NCBI RefSeq assembly: GCF_900116235.1 | Contig: NZ_FPAA01000004.1 | Location: 1-64,000, forward strand | Source of the DNA: Marininema halotolerans | GTDB taxonomy: Bacteria; Bacillota; Bacilli; Thermoactinomycetales; DSM-45169 | Length of the DNA stretch: 64,000 nt | Direction of reading: 5' to 3' | Shown: one piece after another, positions 16,270-25,552 of the stretch | Layout of the letters: every line of letters starts with the position of its first letter | Numbering within the stretch: the stretch's first letter is position 1 | Program-made: the position numbers and the translations under genes | The notes under the pieces: model-generated | What the model saw: the letters and a program-made list of their open reading frames with translations, nothing else | The model's database searches: none | What the model was told of the DNA's origin: nothing

Positions 16270-17250
16270 TTGAAACTTCACATTGTACAATCGGGTGATA
16301 CCTTGTGGAAGATTGCTCAACGCTATGAAATGTCCCTACAGAAACTGATTGATGCCAATCCGAATATTGCTGATCCAGATCAGTTGGACGTGGGGATGAA
16401 AGTGAAGATTCCCACAGGTAAAGTAAGTGTTCATGTTCAACGCAAAGAAGATCTGTCAACAAGAGGGGAGGGAAGGCCGCCTAGAGAACCTGGAGCAGGG
16501 AGACAGCCGCCGTATTATCATCCACCCAAACCCGAATCCCCACGAGAATCTCCTATGAGGCCGTATCAGCCTTCACCACAACAACCTCCCCAATACGAAA
16601 TGCCCCAGCGTCCACAACAGCCGCAAATGCCTGAGTCACCTAACTATGGCGGACCACAAATGCCACCAATGCCAGAAGCCCCCACCTATATGCCCCCAGG
16701 AATGATGCAACCCAACCAACCGAATTATGGCATGCCAGGAAATCAACCCAACTATGGGATGCCTCCAGGCTATGGGATGCCCCCAGGCTATGGAATGCCG
16801 CCCATGCCGCAGGATGAATCTTCCACAGGTCAACCGGAATCCCCCTATGAATCCAATCCGGGTTGGAAGCAGCCTCCATATGGATATCAAGATTATGGCA
16901 CACCGGGATATACTCAGCCTGGCTATGGATATGGAGCACCAGGCGGGCAACAAATGTATGCCCCGCAAGCTCCCGGATGTGGATGTGGTGCTCCAGGAGT
17001 CCCCATGATGTTTGGGCAACCTGGGTATGCCCCTTCACCGGGATATGGGTATCAGCCGGGTTATGGTGGCCAGGGTTACTATCAGCCAGGTCAGCAAGGA
17101 GGAACAATGATGCCAGGCATGCCAGGCTATCCAATGACGCAAAGTTATGGGGTATCTGGCAATAAAACCACGGAATCCCCTGACTTTCACTCCTTTTTTC
17201 AGGAACCATTGGAGGATGAAAAGGAGAGTAGCTCTGGGGAAGGAATCTAA
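16270..17250 (+). CDS. safA: SafA-like spore coat assembly protein (LysM, Pro/Tyr/Gly-rich)
   Basis: TTG start with a GGGAGGGAG RBS. An N-terminal LysM domain (HIVQSGDTLWKIAQRYEMSL... to about residue 48) is followed by about 250 residues rich in Pro, Gly, Met and Tyr, with the run PPGYGMPPGYGMPP and a GCGCGAPG patch. This matches SafA, which localises via LysM to the cortex-coat interface and organises the inner coat. Gene order (safA before yebC) is as in B. subtilis. CATA-rich sequence at 16230-16240 would suit a sporulation sigma factor -10, but I cannot assign it firmly. Confidence 0.85.
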   Translation: MKLHIVQSGDTLWKIAQRYEMSLQKLIDANPNIADPDQLDVGMKVKIPTGKVSVHVQRKEDLSTRGEGRPPREPGAGRQPPYYHPPKPESPRESPMRPYQPSPQQPPQYEMPQRPQQPQMPESPNYGGPQMPPMPEAPTYMPPGMMQPNQPNYGMPGNQPNYGMPPGYGMPPGYGMPPMPQDESSTGQPESPYESNPGWKQPPYGYQDYGTPGYTQPGYGYGAPGGQQMYAPQAPGCGCGAPGVPMMFGQPGYAPSPGYGYQPGYGGQGYYQPGQQGGTMMPGMPGYPMTQSYGVSGNKTTESPDFHSFFQEPLEDEKESSSGEGI

Positions 17251-18214
17251 CGAAAAAAGAGAGAAAATCCCCTCTGCGGATATGAAAAACGAGTGGGAAA
17301 CAACGTTGGGCTTAACCATTCATGAGGTGAAGCCCTATTATCGTAACTGGTTGCTTGTCACCCCTAAAGGGAAGTGGGTGGCAAAAAAGATCCATCACCC
17401 CCAACAACTACAATGGTGGATTCGCATTGATCGAGAGTTGCGACAAAAAGGCTTTCATCAGATGCCTCTGATTTGTACCGATGAGAGGGATTGGTTATTC
17501 ACCTCCTGGGTGGAAGGAAGAAGGGCTACTTATAAGAATCGCAAGGATATTATGATTGTGGCGGATCTTTTGGGGCGATTTCATACCCTGGGTAAAGGAT
17601 TGGCGATGTCTGAGTTAGGGATTTATCGCAACAATTTATTGCAACGCGTTCAATCCCGCTTCCATTCCTTCACCACGCTCCTTGATTCGCCTAGGGAATG
17701 GCAGAGTGCTCAAGGGGAGATGAAGCAGTTTGCCAATCAATTTCATTGGTATGGGCGGGAGGCTATGCAACAACTGCTTCATCTTCCTCTTGATGAATTG
17801 TGTGAATGGGATCGGCGTACCCATTCCATCACGCATCGTGATCTAGCAAGTCATAATATCTTACTTAGCAACGATGAAACACCCTGGTTGATTGATTTTG
17901 AAACGGCTGCATTTGACTCTCAAGTCGGGGATATCTGGCAACTTCTCTCTCGGGGATTGAGTGAACAACGGTGGGATCGTTGTGTTGCCGAAGAGGCTCT
18001 TGCTGCTTATGAAGTGCATCGTCCTCTGACGGCGTTAGAAAAAAAAGTGTTGATTGTCCTCCTCTCCTTCCCTAATGAATTTTATCGAGAGTTCTTAGGT
18101 CTGACATTAGCGAAGGAGGGGTATGGAAAAGATAAAACCCTTCCCTACCTTGAGCAAATGGCTATGGATATTCCTCGTTGGCGCAGGTTTTTAAAGGAAA
18201 TAGAAACTTGGTAG
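17216..18214 (+). CDS. CotS/YsxE-like spore coat kinase-fold protein
   Basis: About 332 residues of protein-kinase-like (APH) fold. The catalytic loop ITHRDLASHNILL and the metal motif LIDFETA are present; the N-lobe lysine may be in GKWVAKKI. Coat proteins CotS, CotI and YsxE share this fold. The start is uncertain: ATG 17216 overlaps safA by 35 bases with GGAGG directly adjacent, while ATG 17282 follows the safA stop but lacks a good RBS. Overlap with safA suggests coordinated sporulation expression. Confidence 0.75.
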   Translation: MKRRVALGKESNEKREKIPSADMKNEWETTLGLTIHEVKPYYRNWLLVTPKGKWVAKKIHHPQQLQWWIRIDRELRQKGFHQMPLICTDERDWLFTSWVEGRRATYKNRKDIMIVADLLGRFHTLGKGLAMSELGIYRNNLLQRVQSRFHSFTTLLDSPREWQSAQGEMKQFANQFHWYGREAMQQLLHLPLDELCEWDRRTHSITHRDLASHNILLSNDETPWLIDFETAAFDSQVGDIWQLLSRGLSEQRWDRCVAEEALAAYEVHRPLTALEKKVLIVLLSFPNEFYREFLGLTLAKEGYGKDKTLPYLEQMAMDIPRWRRFLKEIETW

Positions 18215-18294
18215 GAAGGATTTCCTTATGGTATCATAAAAGTGTCTTTATCATATCTTTCGTACGCAAAGTACGGAATTACGATTGCTAAGTT

Positions 18295-18339
18295 ACGGAG
18301 GGATCCGTCGACATCATTGGTGGATCCTTTCGTTTGTTT
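18295..18339 (+). terminator. Probable terminator/attenuator before yebC
   Basis: Twelve-base arms ACGGAGGGATCC and GGATCCTTTCGT pair (two G-U pairs) around a 15-base loop, followed by T-rich sequence. It sits between the CotS-like gene and yebC, so it may separate sporulation from vegetative transcription. Confidence 0.4.
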
Positions 18340-18366
18340 GCATTTTTTGTACGAGGAGTGAGACAG

Positions 18367-19122
18367 ATGGCTGGCCATTCAAAATGGAAAAACATTCAAC
18401 ACCGCAAAGGGCGACAAGATGCTTTGCGGGGAAAAATATTTGCAAAACTCTCAAGAGAAATCACCGTTGCCGCCAGAAGTGGTAGCGATCCAGAAACCAA
18501 CCAACGACTGCGATTGGCGGTTGCGAAGGCACGGTCCAACAACATGCCCAATGATAATGTAGAACGGGCGATCAAAAAGGGCTCTGGTGAAGATGGTGGA
18601 GGCAATTATGAGTCCATCATGTATGAAGGATATGGTCCAAGTGGTGTTGCTGTCATGGTCGAAGCACTTACCGATAACCGTAACCGGACGGCTGCAGATG
18701 TTCGGCATATATTTTCGAAACGAGGAGGGAACTTAGGGGAAGCGGGATGTGTGGCTTGGATGTTTGCCCGTAAAGGGTTGTTAGTGATGGATCGAGAAGA
18801 ATCCGAACGAAATGAAGACGATATGTTATTGTTGGCACTGGAAGCAGGGGCTGAGGATGTCGAAGTTACTCCAGAATCCTTTCAGGTAATCACGGCTCCA
18901 GAAGTTTTTGAAGAAGTAAAAGTAGCCTTGGAGTCCGAGGGGGAGAACTGTTCGACTGCGGAAGTAACCATGATTCCCGAAAATACGGTAGAACTTACCG
19001 GAGATTCGATTGATAAGATGTTAGCGTTGATCGATGCATTAGAGGATAATGATGATGTGCAGAATGTATACGCTAATTTTGAGGCGGATGATGCGGACCT
19101 GGCGAATTATCAATCATCATGA
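18367..19122 (+). CDS. yebC: YebC/TACO1 family translation factor
   Basis: A 251-residue protein starting [15 protein letters not shown], the invariant YebC N-terminus; ATG 18367 has GAGGAG before it (an ATG/GTG further upstream is not used). The family, long annotated as transcription regulators, is now tied to ribosome function on proline-rich stretches. It corresponds to yrbC next to safA in B. subtilis. Confidence 0.93.
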   Translation: MAGHSKWKNIQHRKGRQDALRGKIFAKLSREITVAARSGSDPETNQRLRLAVAKARSNNMPNDNVERAIKKGSGEDGGGNYESIMYEGYGPSGVAVMVEALTDNRNRTAADVRHIFSKRGGNLGEAGCVAWMFARKGLLVMDREESERNEDDMLLLALEAGAEDVEVTPESFQVITAPEVFEEVKVALESEGENCSTAEVTMIPENTVELTGDSIDKMLALIDALEDNDDVQNVYANFEADDADLANYQSS

Positions 19123-19139
19123 AAAAAGGCCTCACACAA

Positions 19140-19173
19140 GAAACCACCCACTCATGATCGAGTGGGTGGTTTC
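19140..19173. terminator. Bidirectional terminator after yebC
   Basis: Perfect 14-bp stem GAAACCACCCACTC/GAGTGGGTGGTTTC with a six-base loop between convergent genes; the T tract is short on both strands. Confidence 0.8.
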
Positions 19174-19187
19174 TATTTGCTGTGCAT

Positions 19188-19433
19188 TTAAATAATTCGT
19201 GTGGTGTGAGGTTTACTATAAAAACTAGCTCCCCCGCCCCCTACTAATACGGTACCACCGACTGGAAAGGTAAGGATACGTGTTCGACCGTTATTGAGCA
19301 AAAGGGTCACTTTTGCATTTCTTTTGGTGGCACGATAGACGACAAACCCACTCCGATTGATACGATCCACCCAATTGCGATCAAATTCAGCCCGAGCGAC
19401 CCGAGTGGAAAACGTCTGATTAACAATAGCCAA
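19188..19433 (-). CDS. Small conserved-looking hypothetical protein
   Basis: An 81-residue basic protein from TTG 19433, preceded by AGGAGG (ten bases away; ATT at 19439 would be closer). Predicted beta-rich with TRILTFPVGGTVLVGGGG near the C-terminus. No signal peptide or known motif. Upstream (19440-19714) I see no further gene. Confidence 0.5.
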   Translation of the reverse strand: MAIVNQTFSTRVARAEFDRNWVDRINRSGFVVYRATKRNAKVTLLLNNGRTRILTFPVGGTVLVGGGGASFYSKPHTTRII

Positions 19434-19714
19434 GGCAATAAAACCTCCTATGGATGAGTTAGTTTAGCGTATTCTCAGTTGGTAGAAAGGATTGGGTGAA
19501 AGTAGGAGGAAAGAAAAACAATATTAAATGATGGATGTGTATCGAGGAACTTTCCACGTCTGAGGAGTGGATGGTTAGAGGGAAATACAAAGGTTCTTAT
19601 CATTAAGAATGCGAATAGAAGTCGTAGGTCATGGATGAGAAATATAAAAAAAGTCCATCGATGTAAGATGGACTTTGATTTTCTTGATTGCTTGATGAAC
19701 CACGAAGTGGATCG

Positions 19715-21817
19715 TTATTTTGTGAGGGGGATGGTTTGTTGTTGGTGAGTGGGCTTTCTCTCCCAAAGGATGGTGAGGCTGATCAAAGTAACCAAGATGG
19801 TTGCCCCCATGTCGGAGAGGATCGCAATCCATAGGGTTAGCCAACCTGGAATGGTTAACAGTAGCGCAAGGAGCTTTAGACCAAGAGCAAAGGTGATATT
19901 AAGACGAATCGTGCGATTCACCCGCTTGGCGATATGAATCGCATCGGGGAGTTTCTCCAGATGATCCTGCATAAGGACAATATCTGCGGTTTCAATCGCA
20001 CTATCGGTCCCTTTCCCCATGGCGACACCAAGATCCGAGGCGGCAAGTGCAGGGGCGTCATTAATGCCATCCCCAATCATGGCTGTCGGGTAATGAACGG
20101 ATAAGGATTTTACCTTCTCCACCTTGTCTTCAGGTAGGAGCCCTGCATAGACGGTTTTGACACCGACTGTCTGAGCCACTTTTGTTGCTGTTTGGGGGTG
20201 ATCACCTGTTAACATCACGGTTTGTTGAATGCCAGCATCATGTAATGCACGAACCACGGTAGCACTCTCTTCACGAATCTCATCGGCTAAACCAAAAAGG
20301 CCAAGTACATGGGTTTCGTCTGTTACGATGACAAGTATGGCACCCGTACCTTTAAGCTGATCGATATCCCGTTGGACTTCTTGCGGGATGGTTAAATGAT
20401 TCGTACTGCGTTCATTGCCTGCCCAATAACGCTTACCATCAATGATCGCGGTAACCCCTTGTCCAGGGAGTGTGGTTAGTTCGGTAGCTATAGGTAACAC
20501 CGGCTCTTGTACTTCCTGCATAATGGCTTTGGCAAGAGGGTGTGTGGATTCTTTTTCAAGGGCACCTGCAATGGTTAATAAGGAGGGGTGATACGAAATG
20601 GTTTTGATGACATGAGGCGTTCCCTTGGTTAATGTTCCTGTTTTATCAAAGGCAATGGTTCGTATTTTACCAAGCTGTTCAAGATGGTTTGATCCTTTGA
20701 TCAGGATGCCGTTACGGGCATTTCGTGTGATACCAGCAATATTTGCAATGGGTGACGAGAGAATTAATGCGCAGGGACAACCTACGATGAGAACAGCTAA
20801 TCCTTGATATAACCAATCCTTCCATGCGCCTCCTCCTAACAAAGGAGGAAGAAACATGACGATCATCGCAATCACGATAATGGCAGGTGTGTACACCCGG
20901 GAAAACCGATCGATAAATAATTCGGTGGGGGTTCGCTGATCTTGTGCCTCTTGAACCAGTTGCAGAATGCGAGAGATTGCTGATTGGGAGAAGGGGCTTT
21001 CCACACGGACCTTGAGTACCCCTTCGTTGTTGATACTCCCACCATATACAGAGTCCTCACTTCCTTTTTGAATGGGAAGGGATTCCCCTGTGATGGCGGC
21101 TTCATTTACGGAACTATTTCCTTCAATAATCACACCATCAGAGGGGATTTTTTCCCCTGACCGCACGAGGACGATATCTCCTGCTTGTAAATGATCAATC
21201 GAGATGACGGTGGTTTCTCCATTGGAGGTAAGGAGTGTTGCTTCCCTTGGCGCAACTTCCATCAAGGATTCCATGGAGCGACGTGCTTTTTCCATCCCTA
21301 ATCCCTCGAGAAATTCATTGAGCCCAAAAAGAATCGCAACAAAGGTTCCTTCCCGCCATTCACCGATGGCGACAGCACCGATAAGGGCGATGGTCATCAA
21401 TGTGTCCATGTTAAATTGAAAGCGCAACAGGTTACGAATGCCTTTACGAAAGGTAGAGGCGCCGCTGAGTAGAATTGCAATGACATAAAAACCAATGGCA
21501 ATGGGCATGGATAGGCGCTCTTCAAGCAAGAATCCAACAAGAAAGAGGAGTGTAGCAATCACTAAGTTGCGTTTTTCTTTGCGACCTTGATGTGAATGGC
21601 TGTGGGAAGCCATTTCTTCATCCCCTGTTCGGATGACGATCGCTTCTTCTGAAAGGATTTTATTTACTTTATTCATGTCGATTTGGTCATCGACGACTAA
21701 TTTACTACTATGAAAAAGAATTCGTGTGGCTTCTCCATAGGGAAGTTTTTTAATTTGGCCTTCCACTTTGGCAGCACACCCTGGGCATGAAAGGCCTTGT
21801 AATTGATGTTCCTTCAA
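19715..21817 (-). CDS. cadA: Zn/Cd/Pb-exporting P1B-type ATPase
   Basis: A 700-residue P-type ATPase. It has an N-terminal heavy-metal domain with GLSCPGCAAK (Cys11, Cys14), a His-rich linker SHSHSHQGRK, the actuator motif TGES (243-246), the CPC motif in helix 6 (347-349), the phosphorylation site DKTGTLT (Asp391) and hinge GDGINDAPALA. The CPC with the Zn/Cd-type helix and the adjacent SmtB/CzrA-type sensor point to zinc or cadmium export. It lies 26 bases after the regulator. Confidence 0.93.
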   Translation of the reverse strand: MKEHQLQGLSCPGCAAKVEGQIKKLPYGEATRILFHSSKLVVDDQIDMNKVNKILSEEAIVIRTGDEEMASHSHSHQGRKEKRNLVIATLLFLVGFLLEERLSMPIAIGFYVIAILLSGASTFRKGIRNLLRFQFNMDTLMTIALIGAVAIGEWREGTFVAILFGLNEFLEGLGMEKARRSMESLMEVAPREATLLTSNGETTVISIDHLQAGDIVLVRSGEKIPSDGVIIEGNSSVNEAAITGESLPIQKGSEDSVYGGSINNEGVLKVRVESPFSQSAISRILQLVQEAQDQRTPTELFIDRFSRVYTPAIIVIAMIVMFLPPLLGGGAWKDWLYQGLAVLIVGCPCALILSSPIANIAGITRNARNGILIKGSNHLEQLGKIRTIAFDKTGTLTKGTPHVIKTISYHPSLLTIAGALEKESTHPLAKAIMQEVQEPVLPIATELTTLPGQGVTAIIDGKRYWAGNERSTNHLTIPQEVQRDIDQLKGTGAILVIVTDETHVLGLFGLADEIREESATVVRALHDAGIQQTVMLTGDHPQTATKVAQTVGVKTVYAGLLPEDKVEKVKSLSVHYPTAMIGDGINDAPALAASDLGVAMGKGTDSAIETADIVLMQDHLEKLPDAIHIAKRVNRTIRLNITFALGLKLLALLLTIPGWLTLWIAILSDMGATILVTLISLTILWERKPTHQQQTIPLTK

Positions 21818-21843
21818 GGGGCATACTCTCCTTTGATGGATGG

Positions 21844-22203
21844 TTAATCGTGTTGTGCGTGATGAATTGTCTGGCGGAGAATGGTCATAACATGCTGGTC
21901 TTCTGGCGAATAGTAAAGCGTGGTTCCTGCACGACGAAAGTTGACCAGACGTAGATTTTTTAAAAATCGTAGTTGATGCGAAACGGTAGACTGGGAGAGA
22001 GATAAGGTATCGGCGATTTCATTGACAGAAATCTCCCGTTCAGCAATGAGATGAAGAATTCGTACACGTGTGGGATCAGCCAATGCTTTAAAGGTTTGTG
22101 TAACCATAAAAAGCGTTTCCTCATCCAGCGGTTGATAAGCACCTGTTGAATGAGAGTGAAAGGAATGTTCGTGGATAGAATCTTCATGCGTGGAGTGGGT
22201 CAT
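21844..22203 (-). CDS. ArsR/SmtB-family zinc-type metal sensor repressor
   Basis: A 119-residue winged-helix repressor. ATG 22203 is preferred (GAGGTGAT about 7 bases upstream); a GTG four codons earlier is possible. The recognition helix is [13 protein letters not shown]. The C-terminal helix [17 protein letters not shown] has Asp, His and two more His spaced like the alpha5 Zn site of SmtB/CzrA. An N-terminal His-rich extension ([17 protein letters not shown]) may add ligands. No CxC alpha3 motif is seen, so it is Zn-type rather than CadC-type. Confidence 0.9.
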   Translation of the reverse strand: MTHSTHEDSIHEHSFHSHSTGAYQPLDEETLFMVTQTFKALADPTRVRILHLIAEREISVNEIADTLSLSQSTVSHQLRFLKNLRLVNFRRAGTTLYYSPEDQHVMTILRQTIHHAQHD

Positions 22204-22250
22204 AAATGGGATCACCTCACATTTTATTGAATAGCCGTTTCAATTATCCT

Positions 22251-22272
22251 TATATGCACACATTATCATATA
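22251..22272 (-). promoter_or_regulatory. Candidate ArsR/SmtB operator
   Basis: Imperfect inverted repeat TATATG ... CATATA (22-base site) upstream of the sensor gene, resembling the ATATGA-N-TCATAT-type sites bound by SmtB/CzrA proteins. Position is right for autoregulation of the sensor-ATPase operon. Confidence 0.55.
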
Positions 22273-22280
22273 TAGATACT

Positions 22281-22308
22281 ATGTCAACCGCCCTTAGGCG
22301 GTTGACAT
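22281..22308. terminator. Hairpin downstream of the feo operon
   Basis: Perfect 12-bp stem ATGTCAACCGCC/GGCGGTTGACAT with a CTTA loop, nine bases after the feoB-C stop on the minus strand. It lacks a strong T tract, so termination is likely but not textbook. Confidence 0.6.
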
Positions 22309-22317
22309 GAAAAGCCG

Positions 22318-23727
22318 TTATACCCAACCCATTGCATGTGCGATCTGGGTGGTAGCAAAGGTGACGCCGATGGCGATCACTGTCGGAATCAGAAATGATA
22401 AGAAGGTCCATTTGGCACTTTTGGTTTCTTTATAGATATTCACCAAGGTGGTTCCACATGGATAGTGTAAGAGTGAGAAAAGCATCATGTTGAGGGCGGT
22501 TAACCAAGTCCAACCATGATCCAGAAAGATCTGTTTCAACTCGTTTAAGTTATCCACTTCTAACATGGCTCCGGTGGAAAGGTATCCCATTAAAAGGATA
22601 GGGAGAACGATTTCGTTTGCAGGTAGCCCGAGAATAAAGGCCATTAGAATAAATCCATCCATCCCAAGCGCTTTAGCGAAGGGGTCTAAGAACGCGACAA
22701 CATGTTCCAGTACGCTGAGATTCCCAACATCAATATTGGCAAGAATCCAGGTGATGACACCCGCTGGTGCAGCAATAATGACAGCACGCTTTAATACGAA
22801 AAGGGATTTGTCGATGCTAGCACGGAGAATCGTATCCCATAACTTTGGCCGTCGATAGGGTGGAAGTTCTAAGGTGTAGTGAGTCGGAACCCCTTTAAGA
22901 GCGGTTTTAGAGAGTGCCCAGGAAACAGCGAGAGTGACGACGATTCCAAGGAGTACCATTCCCATAACAACCGAGGCGGTGACTAACGTTTGAGCGCCTC
23001 CCGCAAAACCTGTAGCCATAAATAGAGAAGAGAGAAGGATCAATGTTGGCCAACGTCCATTACAGGGAACGAAGTTATTGGTTAGGATGGCCATCATTCG
23101 TTCCCGGGGGGATTCAATAATACGGGTCGACATGATGGCTGCCGCATTACAACCAAACCCCATTGCCATGGTAAGGCTTTGTTTACCATGACCACCTGCT
23201 CCTTTAAATAGACGATCCATATTAAAGGCGACGCGCGGGAGGTATCCGAAGTTCTCTAAGAGGGCAAATACGGGAAAGAAGATTGCCATGGGTGGGAGCA
23301 TGACACTCACTACCCAGCTCAGCCCCCGATATAAGCCTAAAACAAGGACGCCATGTAGCCAATCAGGTGCGTGAAGCGCATGAAAAGCGAGGGTGAGATA
23401 ACCCTCAATCCAACCAAAGAAATCAGCAAGCATGGCGGAAGGTACATTGGCTCCTGCGATAGTGATCCAAAAGACGATACCAAGCAGGGCGAGCATGATG
23501 GGAAAACCCCATACTTTCGAAGTAAGGATGCGGTCCAGTTTTTCAGAACGCATCATTTTATTTTCATCGGTATACCGAACCGTATCTTGACAGACGGTAC
23601 TTCCCGTTTGATGGATCTGAGAGACGATCTCATCACGAATGGAATTACTGGATAGCGTTTGCGCTTGATCAAGAAGCGCATTTAAACTATTACGCTTCGA
23701 CGGGATAGAGGGATTCATCGACCCCAT
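22318..23727 (-). CDS. feoB: FeoB membrane-domain protein (split FeoB, C-terminal part)
   Basis: A 469-residue polytopic protein with two Gate (nucleoside-recognition) halves and the FeoB core: LPPMAIFFPVFALLENFGYLPR, MGFGCNAAAIMSTRI, and C-terminal LHYPCGTT. It provides the ferrous-iron path. ATG 23727 has AAAGGAGG nine bases upstream. It overlaps the GTPase gene by 38 bases, so the two parts are translationally coupled rather than a frameshifted single gene. Confidence 0.9.
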   Translation of the reverse strand: MGSMNPSIPSKRNSLNALLDQAQTLSSNSIRDEIVSQIHQTGSTVCQDTVRYTDENKMMRSEKLDRILTSKVWGFPIMLALLGIVFWITIAGANVPSAMLADFFGWIEGYLTLAFHALHAPDWLHGVLVLGLYRGLSWVVSVMLPPMAIFFPVFALLENFGYLPRVAFNMDRLFKGAGGHGKQSLTMAMGFGCNAAAIMSTRIIESPRERMMAILTNNFVPCNGRWPTLILLSSLFMATGFAGGAQTLVTASVVMGMVLLGIVVTLAVSWALSKTALKGVPTHYTLELPPYRRPKLWDTILRASIDKSLFVLKRAVIIAAPAGVITWILANIDVGNLSVLEHVVAFLDPFAKALGMDGFILMAFILGLPANEIVLPILLMGYLSTGAMLEVDNLNELKQIFLDHGWTWLTALNMMLFSLLHYPCGTTLVNIYKETKSAKWTFLSFLIPTVIAIGVTFATTQIAHAMGWV

Positions 23728-24457
23728 GGTTATGAACCTCCTTTCGGTGTAGCTCAATTCGTTGGTGTAGGGAGTCAATAAGACTTTGATCGCCATCAAG
23801 GAGGCGAAGAGCAACCCAACGTGCGGGAAGTCGATCACCAAAGGTAGAGGTTACGGATTCTTCTAATGCAGAAATTTTCTCCTCTAGTTCATCACTGTAA
23901 CGGATGCGATAGGGGTTGGTCTTCGTTCTTCCGTAAGCCATCTCCTGAATCACCTTCTGTAGGCGATCCAAACCATCTCGATTACGAGCAGAGGTTTTGA
24001 CGACGGGGACACCCAGTTTTTTTGAAAGGCTTTTTTCATTAATATAAATGCCCTTTTTCTTGGCTTCATCCATTAAATTGATACACAACACGACCCGATC
24101 CGCCATTTCTAAAACTTGCAAGGCAAGGTTCATGTTCCGTTCCATTGCGGTAGCATCCAATACCACAACGGTGACATCGGGTTTTTCAAAAATAATACAA
24201 TCCCGTGCCACTTCCTCATCTGCGGAATTGGAATAGAGGGAGTAGGTTCCTGGTAGATCGATCACGGTATAAGCATCACCATCGTATTGATAAGATCCCT
24301 CTGCATGAATGACCGTTTTTCCTGGCCAGTTTCCTGTATGCTGGCGCAGTCCGGTTAACGCATTAAATAGCGTGCTCTTTCCAGTGTTGGGATTACCAGC
24401 GAGGGCAATGCGAAATGGATTCTTCTGGCTGTGTTTTGGGTTAGTGCGTGGATTCAT
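23690..24457 (-). CDS. feoB: FeoB GTPase-domain protein (split FeoB, N-terminal part)
   Basis: A 255-residue G protein: GNPNTGKST (G1, 21-29), DLPGTYSL (G3), NLMDEAKKK (G4) and a G5-like SAR. It corresponds to the NFeoB domain and regulates Fe(II) uptake by the separate membrane component. ATG 24457 has GGGGGTG before it; the frame's upstream extension lies over feoA and is not used. It overlaps feoA by 17 bases. Confidence 0.9.
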   Translation of the reverse strand: MNPRTNPKHSQKNPFRIALAGNPNTGKSTLFNALTGLRQHTGNWPGKTVIHAEGSYQYDGDAYTVIDLPGTYSLYSNSADEEVARDCIIFEKPDVTVVVLDATAMERNMNLALQVLEMADRVVLCINLMDEAKKKGIYINEKSLSKKLGVPVVKTSARNRDGLDRLQKVIQEMAYGRTKTNPYRIRYSDELEEKISALEESVTSTFGDRLPARWVALRLLDGDQSLIDSLHQRIELHRKEVHNHGVDESLYPVEA

Positions 24458-24710
24458 GATATTCACCCCCGATGATTTCTCCAAAGATCTGTGAACTCTC
24501 TTCTTTACGTAAGGCAATGGTTGTATGGATGACACGAAAGGCAACGGGGTCACCGAGTGGGCTACGTTGAAGCACTTTCACTTCGGAACCAGGAACAAAC
24601 CCTAGATCCAATAGTCTGCGACGCATGGTTCCTTCTAACGTCATATGATGAATTCGAATGCGTTGGCCAGGGAGCCCCTCTGTTAGGGGAATAATCGATG
24701 ACTGGCTCAC
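24441..24710 (-). CDS. feoA: FeoA, SH3-like accessory protein of ferrous iron uptake
   Basis: An 89-residue FeoA: MRRRLLDLGFVPGSEVKVL is the family signature. First gene of feoA-feoB(N)-feoB(C). No Fur-box match as good as those at the siderophore promoters is visible upstream (24711-24850), so iron control of this operon is unclear. Confidence 0.9.
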   Translation of the reverse strand: MSQSSIIPLTEGLPGQRIRIHHMTLEGTMRRRLLDLGFVPGSEVKVLQRSPLGDPVAFRVIHTTIALRKEESSQIFGEIIGGEYHESTH

Positions 24711-25072
24711 TTATGATGACCTCCTGTATAGTACCCCAAAGGGAAAAATGCAAAGGATGGAAGAGGGCAAAGGATTTAAATATAGACAACTATTTTTGAT
24801 TAAACTACATAAGTTGCATTAGGGAAACATTTTGCTTACATTCATTCTAAACGGGGGGAGGATTCCTTGTCAATAGGGGAAACGAAGAGGTATGGATCTA
24901 TGTTATTCGCCTGGCTACGCTTGGTGTCTGGTGGTGTTTCCTTTGGGCAAAAAAAGATCATCCCTTACAGTGAAGGGACGATGGAAGGGAAGTCAATGTT
25001 TAGATAGGATTCATTCATCATGAGGGTGGTTCGAGCGAAATTTTTTATTGAGAGTTTGCGATGGATTCTTTA
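24711..25072. other. Intergenic stretch upstream of feoA
   Basis: A/T-rich from 24775 to 24850 (feo promoter region). The only ORF of interest is the short one listed at 24867-25007. No known regulatory RNA recognised. Confidence 0.4.
24867..25007 (+). CDS. Possible short ORF, unknown
   Basis: 46 codons from TTG 24867 with an ACGGGGGGAGG ribosome-binding site. The predicted peptide begins MSIGETKRYG and has no recognisable motif. Reported only because the RBS is strong; it may be spurious. Confidence 0.25.
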   Translation: MSIGETKRYGSMLFAWLRLVSGGVSFGQKKIIPYSEGTMEGKSMFR

Positions 25073-25552
25073 TTAGGGTCGTTCAATTTTCTTCCACGTT
25101 AAGTCTGGATATTCTTGAGAGAGTCGTTGGTAGGCTTCGAAGCTTGCATAACCGCCCATTTTCGGATCAAAATTTTGTTCAAAGGAGTCAACTTTCCATG
25201 TCGCTCCCACTTTACGAAGGCGAACTTTGTAATCCCGTTTGTCGGAGGGACGGTGAATCAAAATGGTGCGGTTTCCCATTTGATGATCAGTTGGGGATTT
25301 AACAATCCAAATCGGTGGATTATGGGTGGCTTCATTTTTAACCTGCCGAATGGGGCGATGGAGTGCACGTACTTTTTTGGTATCAGCAAGCATAGACTGA
25401 GCTGCTTGATCGTCTCCATTCACCCATACTTCCTTATAGAAACGGACAGCTGCTTTTTCAGGCCCCGCGGAATCCTGAAATTGGCAAGCCGTGGGAAGGA
25501 TCAGAGAGAGGAGGAGGAGAGCGGTGGCGATCAGCTTGGTTCGTGGGAACAA
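25073..25552 (-). CDS. Lipoprotein of unknown function (NTF2/DUF4878-like)
   Basis: About 159 residues. With TTG 25552 (AAAGGAG eight bases upstream) the N-terminus becomes a compact lipoprotein signal MFPRTKLIATALLLLSLILPTAC; the ATG 18 codons upstream has no RBS. The mature part (PEKAAVRFYKEVWVNGDDQAAQSML...GATWKVDSFEQ) has the helix then sheet layout of DUF4878/NTF2-like lipoproteins. It precedes ruvC divergently, near the place bofC occupies in B. subtilis, but is not BofC-like. Confidence 0.65.
   Translation of the reverse strand: MFPRTKLIATALLLLSLILPTACQFQDSAGPEKAAVRFYKEVWVNGDDQAAQSMLADTKKVRALHRPIRQVKNEATHNPPIWIVKSPTDHQMGNRTILIHRPSDKRDYKVRLRKVGATWKVDSFEQNFDPKMGGYASFEAYQRLSQEYPDLTWKKIERP

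Noticed and set aside
16640-17209. Long antisense frames across safA
   Set aside because: Repetitive Pro/Gly/Tyr codons of safA keep the opposite strand open; products are His/Trp-rich and have no RBS or family.
23690-23841. Split feoB as a frameshift pseudogene
   Set aside because: The membrane part has its own AAAGGAGG site and ATG, and the overlap is compatible with coupling, so a two-gene form is more likely.
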